Shown: positions 10,395 to 23,100 of the stretch, in pieces
How positions within the stretch are numbered: the stretch's first letter is position 1
Layout of the letters: each line of letters begins with the position of its first letter
Assembly (NCBI RefSeq): GCF_030463565.1
Contig: NC_134649.1
Coordinates: 4,041,501-4,105,500 of the forward strand
Length of the DNA stretch: 64,000 nucleotides
Source of the DNA: Pelecanus crispus
Taxonomy: Eukaryota; Chordata; Aves; Pelecaniformes; Pelecanidae
Reading direction: 5' to 3'
Program-made: the position numbers and the translations under genes
The notes under the pieces: generated by a model
What the model was told of the DNA's origin: nothing
The model's input: the letters and a program-made list of their open reading frames with translations, nothing else
The model's database searches: none

Positions 10395-10649
10395 TTCGGC
10401 CGGGCTCGGGTCGCTTCGGCCGGGCTCGGCTCCGTTCGGCCGGGCTCGGGTCGGTTCGGCTAGGCTCGGGCCGGGTCGGCTGGGCTGGGCTCGGCTCTGT
10501 TCGGCCGGGCTCGGCTCGGTTCGTGTGGGCTCGGCCGGGCTCGGCTCGGTTCGTGTGGGCTCGGCCGGGCTCGGCTCGGTTCGTGTGGGCTCGGCCGCGT
10601 TCGGCCGGGCTCGGCTCGGTTCGTGTGGGCTCGGCCGGGCTCGGCTCTC
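10395..10649. repeat. GC-rich tandem repeat in 5' end of intron 1 (20- and 30-bp units)
   Basis: The array starts with about 20-bp units of the type TTCGGCCGGGCTCGGGTCGG. From about 10500 it switches to a 30-bp unit in which TTCGTGTGGG is added before CTCGGCCGGGCTCGGCTCGG, repeated about four times with one variant containing an extra GCGTTCGGCC. It lies 35 bp downstream of the exon 1 donor, within the CpG island. Its GC-rich composition makes long spurious open frames on both strands. Nothing suggests coding. Confidence 0.9.
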
Positions 10650-13601
10650 GCCTGAGGAGCGGCTGAGGTAAGAGCCCCCCGGGCGGGAGCTCTCCCGCGG
10701 CGGGGCCCGTGCGGCCGGGATGCCCCCGCCGGCCCGGGGCCCGCTCGCCCTTCGCCGGGGCAGGTGTGAGCGAGCCCTGCCCCTCAGGGCACGCTGGGAC
10801 CCGGCTCTCCTCGCAGCAGCCCGGGCGCAGGGTGGGCAGCGCCGGGGCGCTCGCCGGGCGGGGGTGTGGGCTGAGGGGTGCCCCGAGCTTTGCTCTGCTG
10901 CCTGGCCAGCTCGGCGGGGACGGGGGGAGTCGAGCTGAGTGGCGCTGACGCTCTCGCAGGCTCTGGTTGAGCCGCCCCTGGCAGACGGACCCAGCGGTCT
11001 TGCCTGAGGAGGGTCGGGCAGCCCCTCCGTAGCGAGGGGGCACGTACCACCGGCCGCCAAAATGCTTCCCTCAATGCCTCTACCTTGGGCACGGCCGCGT
11101 CACGCTAGCGCGGTCCTTGGCTGCTGCTTCTGAAGAGAGCCGACAGCCTAATAATAAAGTTTGGAGACCGCTGTAACCCCCTGGATAGGAAAAAAAAGGC
11201 CAGTGCACCAAGGCGAGAGCATGTGCTTAGGAATGAGACCCAGAAAACGCATCTGGGAACAAAGAGTAAAATCAGCCTCCGCTCGCTACAGCTGTCGCTA
11301 AGGCTGGACCAGGTAGCGAAACAGCGCGAATGGGGAGAGTCGGCTTCGGCGAAAGGCTCCTAGCTTTGGGCTGGTGAAGCTGGCGCAGGAACCGGGGTCT
11401 CCGAGCCGCGTGTTTATTACCTGAGTACACCTATTTTTGGAGCAGGGACAATCTTTGTGCTTTGCACCGCGTGCAGCTCGCCGTGGCGTGGTCTCCAGCC
11501 GTAGCTGGGTGTTGCCGCGAGCGCCGCGTGCTAACGGGACTTCTGTCCAAAGCCTTGGCAGCATCGGAATAATCATCTCTTCTGTGAGAGACGTGTCTGT
11601 GGCTTTGGAGAAACTCTCTGCTCTGCTGAAATAAGCTCCTTGCTCCGGCGTTCGCGCCAGCAGGCAGTGCTGGGAGGCTGCGCAGGAAGCCTGCTTGGGA
11701 AATCTGAAAGAGTTAAGAGCTAAAATGTCAGCTCGGGTATACCCCGGCTCCGATTGAGCGCTGCACAGCCAGTGCCGTCAGAGGAGCAGCCAGGAGCTCT
11801 GGGGTGGATCTGTCTCTAATAACCATCCTCTTTAGTCTTGTACTAGAACAAACCCTTCTCCGTCTCCTGCCTGCCCAGGATGAAAAGTACTTGGCCCTGT
11901 CGGCCAGTAAGAACAGGATGGGAAAACCACATATGACAGACCGTCTCCTCTTCCCCATGCCCAGCCCTGCTTTTGGGAAAGGGTAGCTCTCTTTATATCA
12001 GCATCAAATGCAGTAAAATTGCTTAATTTGGGCAATCTGAAGCATATTGTCTACCAACGATGGTTTTAATGGAAACTTAATCCCTTCTTTCAGCAGTAGA
12101 CCTGTAATTAAGTTACAGAGCGTGCATGATTGATGCTTTGACATGGGTGAAAGAATCTGTTTCTTCAGGGTTATGTATTCTTCGCTGTGTGGGATGGAGC
12201 ATTTTGGATTGCAAATCTCATGAGCTGTGTGGTTTACATTTGCAAATAGAAAGGCTGGAGCCGTGTTGGGACATCACGCAACAGGTTTTATGGCAGAATA
12301 GTTTGTCTAGCATCCGTCAGATTTTGCATCAAGAAAGGGAAATTTATCACAATATTGGCCAGAAATGGGTGTTAGTTGTGGAGCATTTCACTTTGGTGGT
12401 GTGGGAAGGATTCTCATCCCTGGCTTTGCCCGTGCTTGCTGAACAGTCCGGTGCTGTGGGAGAGCTGGGTTTACGGCACCAGATCTGCAACATCTGCTCG
12501 TGCAAAGAAAAAAAAATGGCTAAAGATGCAACTTAACAAATCCAGCTAATGGCATCGGGCTCCTTCAGCCCTCGGAAGGAGATCTGAGTATCGCTTTTTA
12601 CTGCACTGCTATTTTGGTTCAACCTCTAGAGATGATGTCCGCTCTCGGAAGGGACGAATAAAGAGCCCTCTTAACGTTGTGGTAGGGCTAAATGCATTTT
12701 TCTCACCTCCGTTGGCCAAAGAAAAGAGCTAATGTCCTGGTGACAGGAAGACATCTTTGGGGGAAGGTGGGGAGGGGGGGAAGAGGAAGACAAACCTGAA
12801 ATCTTAAATGGCTTTTGATTGCCATGAAGTACTCAAGCAGACAATTGCTGGGATTACTACATTGACAAAGCATCCTGGTGAGCTGAATCGCTGGCACAGC
12901 GGAGCGAAATGGGAAGCTGCTAGCAAGGCATTCCCGGGGTGGCAGCGTGTGCAGAGCCTTGATACCGAGCTAGCCAGAGCCTGAAAGGAATTAGGGATTC
13001 AGAGGCTGAATACCTCCAAATTGCTGTGGCTCAAAGGCCATTTACAGACACAGCTAAAAGGGACCAGAGCGGAAAGCATTTGCTGATCCTTGCTGCTGTG
13101 AATCCAGATAGGGTCTAACAAGAGGGGAAGCAATCCACTTCCTGAACATCAATCATGAGCAAAATGACCACTGCAAGGCAAAACGGGCCCGCTGGATTTT
13201 CAGGAGACGCCGGCTCTTTGAAACAGTCGTGCTTTTGTAGTCTGTGAGGCAGAGAGTAAGCTTTAGATCCACAGGTTTTCGGAGGGCAGATTTGTAGCTT
13301 CAGCAGTTATTGCATCTGACAGCCAGGTTACCAGAGCTTCCCTTCCAGGAGGCCGGTGAAGTGCAGCAGCCAAAACTGCGGTGTCACATCAAAGGGCAAG
13401 AAATAGTCAGGAAAAGAGCCGTGCAGGAAGGAGTTAAGGTATGGCTGGGGTTCAGGGAAAGTGCAACAATATGCGCTAATGGTTTTGCAGTTGAGGGGAG
13501 TTGTCCTAAAAGAGCTGCAGGAAGGAGAGGATGGGAATAAGTAGTCTCCCAGAAGATTTAAGCCTGCTGTCTCACGAACAGAAATATCAGGCAGTTAACC
13601 C

Positions 13602-13626
13602 TTTTTTTTTTTTTTTTTTTTTTTTT
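13602..13626. repeat. T25 homopolymer
   Basis: Twenty-five uninterrupted T bases inside CHSY1 intron 1. No retrogene-like sequence or target-site duplication is apparent next to it on either side. Confidence 0.95.
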
Positions 13627-15759
13627 GCATAGCAACTAGATTTCCTGGGAAACGTGGCAGGAGACTAATGTGAATGCGGTTAATGGCGAGGTTGGCCTCT
13701 GGCAGTATCTCTGCAGGAACACAGCCGCAGTGCTTCTCAGTTTGGGACAGTCCCCACGGCACCTTGAAGTGCCACGAGGCCGCACGCACGAGGACCGCGA
13801 GCGATGCCGGGGCTAAGCCGTCCCACTCCTGCGGCAGGAGGGTGCCCTTCGGGAGGCTCCATTTCGAATGTGCTGCCACACTGTTCCTGGTGCCTTATAG
13901 GAAACAGACTGCACTGGAATCTAAATACCTGAGTGCTTGGAAAAGCTTAAATGAAAGGCAGCCAGAAGGATTTGGGGTCTAAAGGAGTTTGTATTATCTG
14001 TCTAAGCCCGCGTGAGCTGCTGCAGAAGTGTAATACATACCACATTTTTGTGCTGCTTTTAAATTCAGAGCCTAGGTTGAGGCTGTTGGGTGGTATTCAG
14101 TTTTGGTCCTTTCTCGTTGCTAGTGAGGGAATACGATGGATTGCGGAGCGTGCGCTCTTGCCTCACGGGAGGAGGCCGTGTGAAGTGACTTGAACGTCGT
14201 GACAGCGCGATACGTGTTTTGCTTAACGTATCGATCGTATCGCAGTACTGCAGCAGTGAGAACTCGGTGTGTCCTGCCCTTGTATCCTCTAGCAGAAGTA
14301 TGACATGCTTGGGCTTTCCAAGCAGTAAGCAGTTACCTAAAATTTGCAAGAATGTTTAAGGAGGAGTATGAAACAAATACAGTGAGAGCAACTGGCGTTG
14401 ATGCATGGGGGATAAGGAGAAACGAAGTCCCCTACATACCCCAAAATAACCATATGGCCCAAAGCTCTGGGACACTTGGACTTCGATCTTAGTCTGACGC
14501 ACTGAGTATCGGTGTGCCTACGGATGACGGATCCATTTCTGTCCCTGTTTCCACAAGGAAGGTGGATGGATATCCATGGACAGAAAACTGGCATCGCTTT
14601 AAATTGGAGGAGTTTAATTCAAAGGACTTCAGGGAGCTGTGGAAGCTGCTTGGGTTCTCCGTTAAAGCTAGGTACCTTTTAAAATTGAAAGGAACTCTCT
14701 CTCAAAATCTGAATTCTGTAATACACATCTTAACTGACGAGCTCTTTTAAACCTATGTGGAAATTTAAAAAAACAGCTTTTCTGACCTCTCATGATGGTC
14801 ATCTGCTGTACCATGTGCAGGAGCAGCGTGCTGGTTTCCGTGCTCAGTTCTCCTGGCTAAGCTGGGGTTCATTGCTTCCCCTCTAGCAAGTGTTGCTGGA
14901 AAGATGGGACCTTGGAGAAGGCTTATGCAAAACTAGCCCTAATTCAAAATGAAATTTAGCTGAACCATGTATTCAAGAAATCAGTCTTTTAGGTCTGTTA
15001 CCTTGCAGAGTTCTTCACAAATTATTATTTTCTTCAGCATAATTATGCAAGATGACTATTTCTCAAAACTTTAAATGGTTTCTCTGATCTCCTCTAAGGG
15101 AGGTTCCCAAGCTGCAGACAAAAACCAAAGACATTTTTGTAATAGTCTCCAGTTTGGGTCTCTACAAAGGGAGCACTGTCTGCATAAAACATCACTGACG
15201 ATGCTTCTGCTGAGTCTGCAGAGGTGATAACGAAGCAAGGTAATAGAAATAAATAATAAACACTGGAAACTGAAGATAAAACATTCCAGATCTGTGCTCC
15301 TCCTGCTCCAAGCTATGCTTTTTAAACTTCTTTTTAAATGAAGAAATTACTTATGACAACATTTGGTAGCTACAGTAGTGGTCACTTTTTAGCAAATACT
15401 GGGGGTTTTTAGCGCTCTTTTTGGGCACACGGTTTTCTGTATTGCACGAATACCTGTACCAGCTGTGACAAAATCTTTGCACCCAGTTTGCTTGTGACTT
15501 GCTCAGATTAGGGTACACAGAGGATATCCAGTGCACAAAACCAGTTTAAGGGATGGTAAAATTGACTTGGTAGCCACCAATACTGGAGCAGTCCTAATGT
15601 CCTCTGCTAAGAGGTTTCTTCTAAGGAAGCATTACCTAATTTTTCTGTTTGTGTTTGTTTAAATTGCTCTTTGATTTCCCTTGTCAACGCTAGCTTCTAG
15701 TTTGTTGGAGTTATGTGAGAGAAACCAGGTCGCACGCTGTCGTGCATGTTTTCAGCGCG

Positions 15760-15793
15760 GCTCCTGGGGAAGGTAAGCTCCTGGGGAAGGTAA
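15760..15793. repeat. 17-bp tandem duplication
   Basis: GCTCCTGGGGAAGGTAA occurs twice back to back (15760-15776 and 15777-15793) with no mismatch. The first copy creates a splice-donor-like AAGGTAAG. No open exon ends there, so it is treated as a simple local duplication. Confidence 0.9.
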
Positions 15794-17253
15794 TAGAGCC
15801 TCGCTGTCCTGATTCATGCACATCCTCCTGTTTAACCGAGCAGATTCAGATTACATGGAAGAGATAAGGTTGGGATCTGTCAGAGCAGTTCAGTTGCTGG
15901 GTTTTTTAAATGACCAGTTCAGTACATGTATCAGTTGTATTCAGAACCTGATATTTCTCTCTGGACAGAGTCGAGATGGCCTTCAGTTGGCTGAGGCCAC
16001 CGGCGATGGCTGCAGGGGAGGTGGTCTCTGCAGGTGTAGGTACAGGAGTCTGGTGGCAGCAATGTGGTGAATGCATTTCCTTTAAACACCTGAGGGTGAC
16101 GGGGAGCCCTCATGGGGGGAAGGAAGGTATTAGGTTTTGCTAAAAATACTTTCCCTTTTTTTTTTTTTAATTATCAAACGTACAATTCATTTGCAGATAA
16201 CAATCTGCAAGTCTGATGTTAGAGAAGCCTTGACTAGGAAAGCAGTGTCAGCCGGTGGGAGTGGGTGCTGGTGGGGCCACAGGAGTAGGAAGATGTTGAG
16301 ATGAGAGCTCTGTGCCGAAGGAGCTGAAGGGGTCAGGTTGCTGCCCATAACCTGAGAGCAGACACGCTGAACTGGACTGGGTGTGGGAGGACGGGGAAGA
16401 AACATGGCCATTAAACACACTAATCTGCAGAATCACTTGTGACTGAGCTAGGTGTGATTCTTTGCGATGTCAGATAAAAAAAAGTTAAAAGTAGCTTTGA
16501 TCAGAATTCATCCCTGCATTTACCAGTCCTTGGTTCTGCTGATAGGTCAGGTTAAAAAAATGTACTTGCAGTTCATCTTACAATCTGTGGTTTGGCTTCT
16601 TCGGGTGGGTGCAACAACGTGTTTCCTGAGCAAACTCTTCGGTATTCCCTCCCCAAAAAGGGGCCGCGTGCAGCAGTGAGCTGTGGCTGAGCCGTAAGGA
16701 GCAGCACATGGTGAGTCCCATTGTTTCAGCCTCTGCCGAGCAGCACTTGCGTTGACGCAGACGCTCAGGCAGTTTTTCGATGTGGGAGCGTGTTTCGTCT
16801 GAGTTTGAGCAAACGCTGAAAGCCACGGTCGCAAATAACACGGCGAGTTGTCTCATCCTAGAAATTGCGTTGTCGCAGGAAATGAACAAAGGCTTAGTCA
16901 AGCTGTGCTGGGGCATGGCTGGCGTGAGATCCCAAGGCTGAAGTAACGTTGCACGTTCCACGTATGCAGGGATATTTCTCTGGTTGACTCCTGTTTTGGT
17001 ATGAAACTTAAATACGGCGCACATCCAAGAAAAGATGCGGCCAGACTGGCTTTGAGCCGAGGGGTTTAATGCCATATGAGGACTGGAAATCAAACCTGCT
17101 AGGGTTTGTGGATGTACGTGCATTTTATTCCACCTTCACTGGATGGGAACTCTATCTTGACAATAGTTAAGGGTGTCCTGAGGTGAGGGAACCTGGTTGG
17201 AGAGCAGGGAGTAGGTTTAAACTGGGAACCAACAGAAGGGGTGGTGGTGTAGA

Positions 17254-17278
17254 GGGGGGGGGGGGGGGGGGGGGGGGG
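17254..17278. repeat. G25 homopolymer
   Basis: Twenty-five consecutive G bases in CHSY1 intron 1, preceded by a GGGGTGGTGGTG stretch at about 17238-17249. A run this long is rare, can form G-quadruplex structures, and is a common place for sequencing length error. The true length may differ. Confidence 0.95.
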
Positions 17279-19608
17279 AAGAGTTGAAGACTGCTTCTGA
17301 AGAGTCCAGAAAGGAGCTAAAGCTTGGAGTGATAGAAGACATCCTGTGTTGTCCATAGTTCATAATCATTACAAAGACAGATCTTTCAGGATATGAAGAA
17401 CAAGTCTGAAAATTCATTGTTTGCTTTTGAATAAAAAAAAGTCAATAAGCAGAAATTTCCATAAGACTTTAGCTTATAACTTCACATGGTGATTGTCCGG
17501 AATGTGTTCTGGCTCCACCCAAAGCTGCAGTGGGAGCGGGTCACAGTGGATGAGATGGGCTGCATTTCTCAGTAGCTTCTTCTGCCTTTTCTTTCTATGA
17601 GATTAAAATTTGAATGCATTAAGTACCTTTAATGAAGAAGTCCTTTAAACTTAGATTGGGAGTTGATATGGGAAGAGCAATTTATCATGTAGTCTTTTCA
17701 TTCCAGACCAGATGAGTTGTATGTGGAGCGTGGGTTTCAGGACATAAAACAGCGGAACTTCCTTAATAGTTAGTGAAAGTTCAAGATATGAGCATGTGTC
17801 ATTTTAAAACGGGCAGTTTTCAGTGCTTTAACAGGATGCAGTAGTACCGTGCATTAATTGCATCACTGATGATTAAAGGCCTGATCGCTTCTGTTGTGAA
17901 GTTAACAGGAGTGTTTCCATTGGCTTTACCCTGTGCTCTTCTGGGAAGCTGGGATCTAAACTTTTGCTCTGAAACACTACCCATGGCAGTAAGAAATCCA
18001 GAAGACAAAGCTTTTAAGGTAATTGGGCGATATTCATTACACAAAGCTGAATTAGTGTGTAACCATTAAGGTGTTGAAGCTGATGTTTAGTCAGTAGTAA
18101 TTAAATACCTTTGCGTTTCCCAGTGGAACTTAAGGAATAATTCTTCTGAAATATTTTTAAATTTCAGACTTTGTATGGTAACTAATTCTGGAGATTTAAA
18201 ATTTCAGATGGTCTGTACTGCCCCAAATCTGCTCGGCTTTTGGCAAGAAACCTATGTTGAGAGACATCTGGTAAAAGTGACAGTGATGCATTGAAGGAAT
18301 ACTGTGTCCTTTATTTTGAGAGCCTTTTCACATTCAGCTTTGAATATAGGTTATATTCTGAGCATGGTCGCCAAACATAATTAGAAAATATTCTTCCGGT
18401 TTACAAAAAGGGGCAAAACCTGTTGGTTTACCAATGGAAATAGTTTTCTGTGAGTTTCTGTGAAGGGTATGGGAACTCTGCTTTTCCCCAGGTAGAATTG
18501 GAGAAAATGGTGCTGAAAGCTTAAAATTCATAATTTTTAGGGCAAGGCTGTAACAGTTACATGATTGAAAATCCTCCCTGGAGGAGGTTAAGTGTTCTGC
18601 AGTCTGCCTTGAGGAATCATCCTACGTCTCTTCCTGCAATATCAGTGACCCAGTTTGCCCACGCAGATGGGTTGGATTTGGCAGGGGGAGGGAGGAGCAC
18701 GGAAGGTGCGGAGCAGATGTAGTTGCTGTGCTGCTTCGCAGAAGAAAGGGCTCCTCTTTTGTGATGTTCCTCTCTACTAAAATCTGGTGTGAAGTGTGCG
18801 GAAAGCTGCTGGAGGTGTGGGCCTTGGTAGCGCCAGGTCAGCTGTTGGGATTATGTGTTTTGCGTGCGGCTCTTAGGACTACTTTTCTACTAGTCCTTTG
18901 CTGGTATGAGCAGACCCATTTGAGGTTAGTGTTGCTACCACGCTCTGTGCTTCTCTGGCTGTCACAAACAGGCAGGAGCGTTTTACTTCTGTCAAAGCCC
19001 TACATGCTTTTCCACATAGCATCTGGAGCAGTTGCTCTTTGGTTGGTTTCCCCACAGGCTACTGATTTCCTCACAAGTTCATGTGAAATTTGCATCTATT
19101 TACGCTTTGGAAATCAGTACTTCTGAACGCACATTTGAGCTTTTGGGAGAGTTTCGGGGGATTGGGAGGTGGATATGATGCTGAATAACTTGTAGGGAAG
19201 CTTTGGAGGCATTAAATCCGGTTGTATGTGAGTTGTTTGCCCATCTTGGCTCCCTTTGGCTTCGCTCTGTATCTTCTGACCAATAGCTGTTAGACCAATA
19301 CTGTGTGTTTAGAAAGCCTGCCTGCCACTACTGAACTACTACTATTGAATTGTTTCTCTATCAGATACAGCTGCAAAAATGATATTCAGGTGCTTGTCAT
19401 GTCAGAGTTTTTTTGTGTGTCATACGTGTTGCTCTGCATGCCATGTGAATGTCCTTGTTTGCATGGCAAAAAAATAACCCTTCAAGGCATTTAAAAAGAA
19501 AATTTCTAAAGCAGATGAGGTGTAGTTCCTTTGAGTGGTTTCTGGTAGCACTCTCTGCCTGCCTTGGTTTGCATACTCACTTAGTCCTTATTGTCTCTTT
19601 CAATCTAG

Positions 19609-20104
19609 AACGTGGTCCAAAACCATTCCTGGCAAGGTTGAATTCTTCTCCAGCGAGGGTTCGGACACCTCTATTCCCATCCCCGTCGTGCCGCTTCCAG
19701 GTGTAGATGACACTTATCCACCGCAGAAGAAGTCTTTCATGATGCTCAAATACATGCATGACCACTACTTGGACAAATACGAATGGTTTATGAGAGCTGA
19801 TGACGATGTTTACATCAAAGGGGACAAACTGGAGAACTTCCTCAGGAGTTTGAACAGCAGTGAGCCCCTCTTTCTTGGGCAGACTGGCCTCGGCACCACG
19901 GAGGAGATGGGGAAGCTGGCTCTGGAACCGGGTGAGAACTTCTGCATGGGGGGACCAGGAGTGATCATGAGCCGGGAAGTCCTGCGGAGAATGGTGCCCC
20001 ACATTGGCGAGTGCCTGCGAGAGTTGTACACCACCCATGAGGACGTGGAAGTGGGAAGATGCGTACGGAGGTTTGCAGGAGTGCAGTGTGTGTGGTCCTA
20101 CGAG
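19609..20104 (+). CDS. CHSY1: CHSY1 coding exon 2 (GT31 glucuronosyltransferase core with DDD motif)
   Basis: Second coding exon, 496 nt, encoding the last base of codon 88 and residues 89-253. It reads RTWSKTIPG directly after the splice. It carries the N-terminal half of the GT31 (beta-1,3-glycosyltransferase-like) domain, which in this family adds GlcA from UDP-GlcA. The metal and nucleotide-sugar binding motif DDD is at residues 152-154 (19799-19807) in the context RADDDVYIKG. Other family signatures are KKSFMMLKYMHDHY, LGQTGLGTTEEMGKL, FCMGGPGVIMSREVLRRM, THEDVEVGRCVRRFAG and the terminal VWSYE. A possible N-glycosylation sequon NSS is at 170-172. The donor GAG|GTAAGG starts at 20105, phase 0. 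No stop or frameshift interrupts it. These two exons give about a third of an enzyme of about 800 residues; the rest, including the C-terminal GalNAc-transferase domain, must be encoded beyond this window. Confidence 0.97.
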
Positions 20105-23100
20105 GTAAGGATGAGGGTGCGGAGAATGAGGTGTGTGTTTTTGGGGGGGTAGAGGAGAGGGTGGGAGAGGCTGGCAGCAGGGGATTGCTGTTGTACAGCT
20201 GTGCGGCAGTGCCTCCAGAGCTCACCTGCCTTTGCAACTTGACCATCCAACTGTACGGTTTCTACACTCTTTGTTTCCTACAAGTGTCACCCTGGGAGAG
20301 ACCTACGCAAATACGGAAGTGGAACAGTAAGGAGGGAAATGGAGCCTGACATGGGGCACATTGGGGTGAGGGGAGGAACATTCATCATTCATAACAGTTA
20401 TTCTTATTTAGACAGAAAGAGAATAAGCTTAAATCAAAATGGCCACGGGTCCCTGCAGCCTTGACTGTCCAAGCCTCTTTTATCTTCTTTAGCTGGGTAT
20501 GTCGTGGTGTCAGCATGGAAAATAAATGATACAATTACTGTGTTTCTTGCTGCAGTTGAAATGTGCAAGGCTGACAGATGTTTGCCCTGACAGTGACAGT
20601 TTTTTCCCAAACTACAGCCATGGCAGAGATGTTTCATGGTGGCTGGCACTGTCGCCCTGCGCGCTGAGCTGCCTCGCAGCCTGCCCGCGGCCCAAGGCTG
20701 CTGCTGCTCGGGGGACTCGCTGGCAGCCCCATCCTGCAGATGCCCACTGAGAAGGTTCTTGACGTCAGCAGAGACAAGCCACCACTCTTACACCGAAACT
20801 TGGGGTCTGCCCCTACTGATGTGGCTGTGAATTGGGCATCTTGGGGGGAAAAAACCAAGAGAGTCCCCAGCCTGCTTGTGACAGTTTCGTGCTGCTGTTC
20901 CTGCTGGATGCTGGGGGCTGCTGGGTCCTCCCAGGGGCCAGGGGGGCTTCTCCTGCCCAGGTGTGGTGGGCTCTTTGAAGTGAGTCCTGGGTATTTACAG
21001 ACAGACTGACTGAAAACGCCTGCTGGGCTTGAGCTGCAGTTTCTCCTCTAGTACCAAGGAAAATGCTGGTGGATCTGTCTTAGAAATAAGGGAGAAGCTG
21101 GGAGCAGAAGAGAGGGTGAACAGTTTGGCTTTTTACACAAACATTTATGACTTGTACAACTACCGCTTTGTCCTTTTATGAGATGTGGTAAAGAGGGGAA
21201 TTCTCCCAGCGTGACAGAGGAGCTGTGGTCACAGGTGACGACAGATGCTGCTGCTGACCTGCTCTTTCACTGGCAAAGACTTGTGTTAAACTTTTGACAC
21301 TGAATTTCTGCCCCCAAAAGCTGTTGCTTCGTTTTGACTCACAGTTCAGTGACAGCGAAGGAGGTTTCCAGCTGCAGTAATTCATTCATATCTCTTGTGC
21401 ATAAAGACTTTCTGGACTAACAGTAGCTCTCCACATTCTCTGCTTACAGACCTGGAACTAGTTTATGTATTGCCAGCATCGTGGTTACCCATTCATAAGG
21501 AGTCAGTAACTTTTTCCACAGTTTTTAGCAGCATAAAATTTTTCACTCTAGACATTCTGAGTTGAAATAACTTCTGGTGTGAAGGCCTGTACCATGTGGC
21601 ATTTGATAACTTACTGAAGGTCAGCATTTGGGTCGTACTGAAACTGGCAAAGATCTCCTGAATTCAATATGATCAAATTTTGGCTTGAAATAGCTAACAG
21701 TAGCACACAACTGCAACTAGGAATGCTATCTGACAGAATTAGATTGGGCTTTTCTCAAAATCAGTTTTGTTTGATGAGCTTCTGTTAAATCATCCATAGT
21801 GCTGGATTCTCCGAGTGCCATGAATTACTTAAAATTGGTTTGTGTGAAGTGTATAAAATGCAAGATGTTCAGAAGTAACCCGTGAGTGTGAGATGTTAAG
21901 GCTCAGCTGTTTTGGAGAGAGGGAAGGGTTTTGGTGATGAAAGCACGCTGCTTCTGCAAGGAATAGGTCTGCTCTCATTTAGTGGAGGCTTTTCAATTTA
22001 AAAATCTGTCATCTTTTCCTTTTTTTGATCTGGTCCTCTCATTGCCCAGACAACTCGATTAAACGTGCCTGCTGTTTTATTTAAGATAAAGCAATAGCTG
22101 TGTGAAATGACACAGCTGTCGTAACAGCAGTGTTAGGAAAGCTTGGTGTAAAAGTGACATTTTCTATGTCTTGTACATTCATGAACATCAAGTAACAGGC
22201 CACTGTAAGTGAATTGCAAAGCATTGTATTTCAGTGAGCTTCTGACGGAGCAAAAAGTATCTGTGCCTGCTCTGCTGGGGCACAGCCACCACATTCTTCA
22301 CAATTCCCATCGAAAGGGAAGCGGCGACAGCACGAGGCTCAGCAAACAAAACAGCGCTGGCCTCGGAAAACCCAAACGTTGAACTTCTCCTTTGCTTCCT
22401 GCACTTCCTATTCCGGAGAGTCTCAAGTGGCAGCACAAACAAGGAGTTCGGGTCTTTGAAGTCACCCCCAGCTCTTTGGTTTTCATTCTTAGTGCCTCGG
22501 ACATGGAGGGCCCTGCCGGACCTCAGTTCGGGTGGTTTTTTTCCCGGTGCTGTTCTTGCGGCGGGCTCTATGCCCGGAGTCATTTTACTCATCTCCATGA
22601 CTGTCACTGCCCCCTTTCTCTGATTTTTAGGATCCCACAATGTCTTTACTGTGCTGCTCATCTTCCCTGGCTCTGGCTCTGGTGGTGTGCCCAAATGCGT
22701 CTCCAGGCCTGGCTCTGTGTTTTTTTCTGCTCGCAGCAGTCTGCCTCAAAACCCTTTTTTCCCCCCCTTCCTGTGTGTCTGTCACTTCGCTGCTCTCTGC
22801 GGTGCCTCTTAGACCACTTCATTAGCGGCACCGGTTATTGCCCGTTTCAAGACTTGTAAAGATTTGTTCGTGCTCTTCCTGCCGTCAGGAGCTTTTCAGC
22901 AAATACAGTAGAGGAATTGACACCCCCATTCTTTGGACTTCCTGTTTCATTTCACCCCAGAAAAGAGGCAGCAGCAGTACGTGCGAGCTTGAGGAGAACC
23001 GAAGCTCCGTGGGCTCTGGGGAGCTTCATCTGACGCACCCAGGCTGCTGCTTTAGGAGCAGTTTGCAGCCCGTGATGGATTTCAGGCTCCTGTGACCAGG

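Larger units (their letters stand above)
9600..11050 (+). promoter_or_regulatory. CHSY1: CHSY1 CpG-island promoter region
   Basis: A sharply bounded GC- and CpG-rich block surrounds coding exon 1, unlike the AT-balanced flanks. Upstream of the ATG it holds GC-box (Sp1-type) sequence GGGCGGGGCC at 9886-9895, runs of CCGCCCCCGCCCCC near 9846-9860, and GGCGGGCGGCGCGGCGCGG near 9905-9923. I see no TATA box, which fits a TATA-less housekeeping-type promoter. The transcription start cannot be placed from sequence alone; somewhere within about 9700-10000 is plausible. The borders are by eye. Confidence 0.75.
10360..19608 (+). other. CHSY1: CHSY1 intron 1
   Basis: A GT-AG intron of about 9.2 kb. The donor GTGAGC starts at 10360. 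The acceptor is a pyrimidine-rich stretch ending in CTTTCAATCTAG at 19608. The first 700 bases belong to the CpG island and include the tandem repeat at 10395-10649. From about 11100 on the sequence is AT-balanced with no recognised gene or transposable element. It includes a T25 tract (13602-13626), a G25 tract (17254-17278) and a 17-bp tandem duplication (15760-15793). Confidence 0.93.

Noticed and set aside
9520..11060. Long minus-strand open frames of 311 and 507 codons across the CpG island
   Set aside because: They run antisense through CHSY1 exon 1 and through the GC-rich tandem repeat, are low-complexity (Pro/Arg/Ala/Ser repeats) and match no family. High GC removes stop codons by chance.
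20105..20152. Longer exon 2 with an alternative C-terminus
   Set aside because: The frame continues 16 codons into the intron, but GAG|GTAAGG is a strong donor located exactly at the family exon boundary after WSYE.
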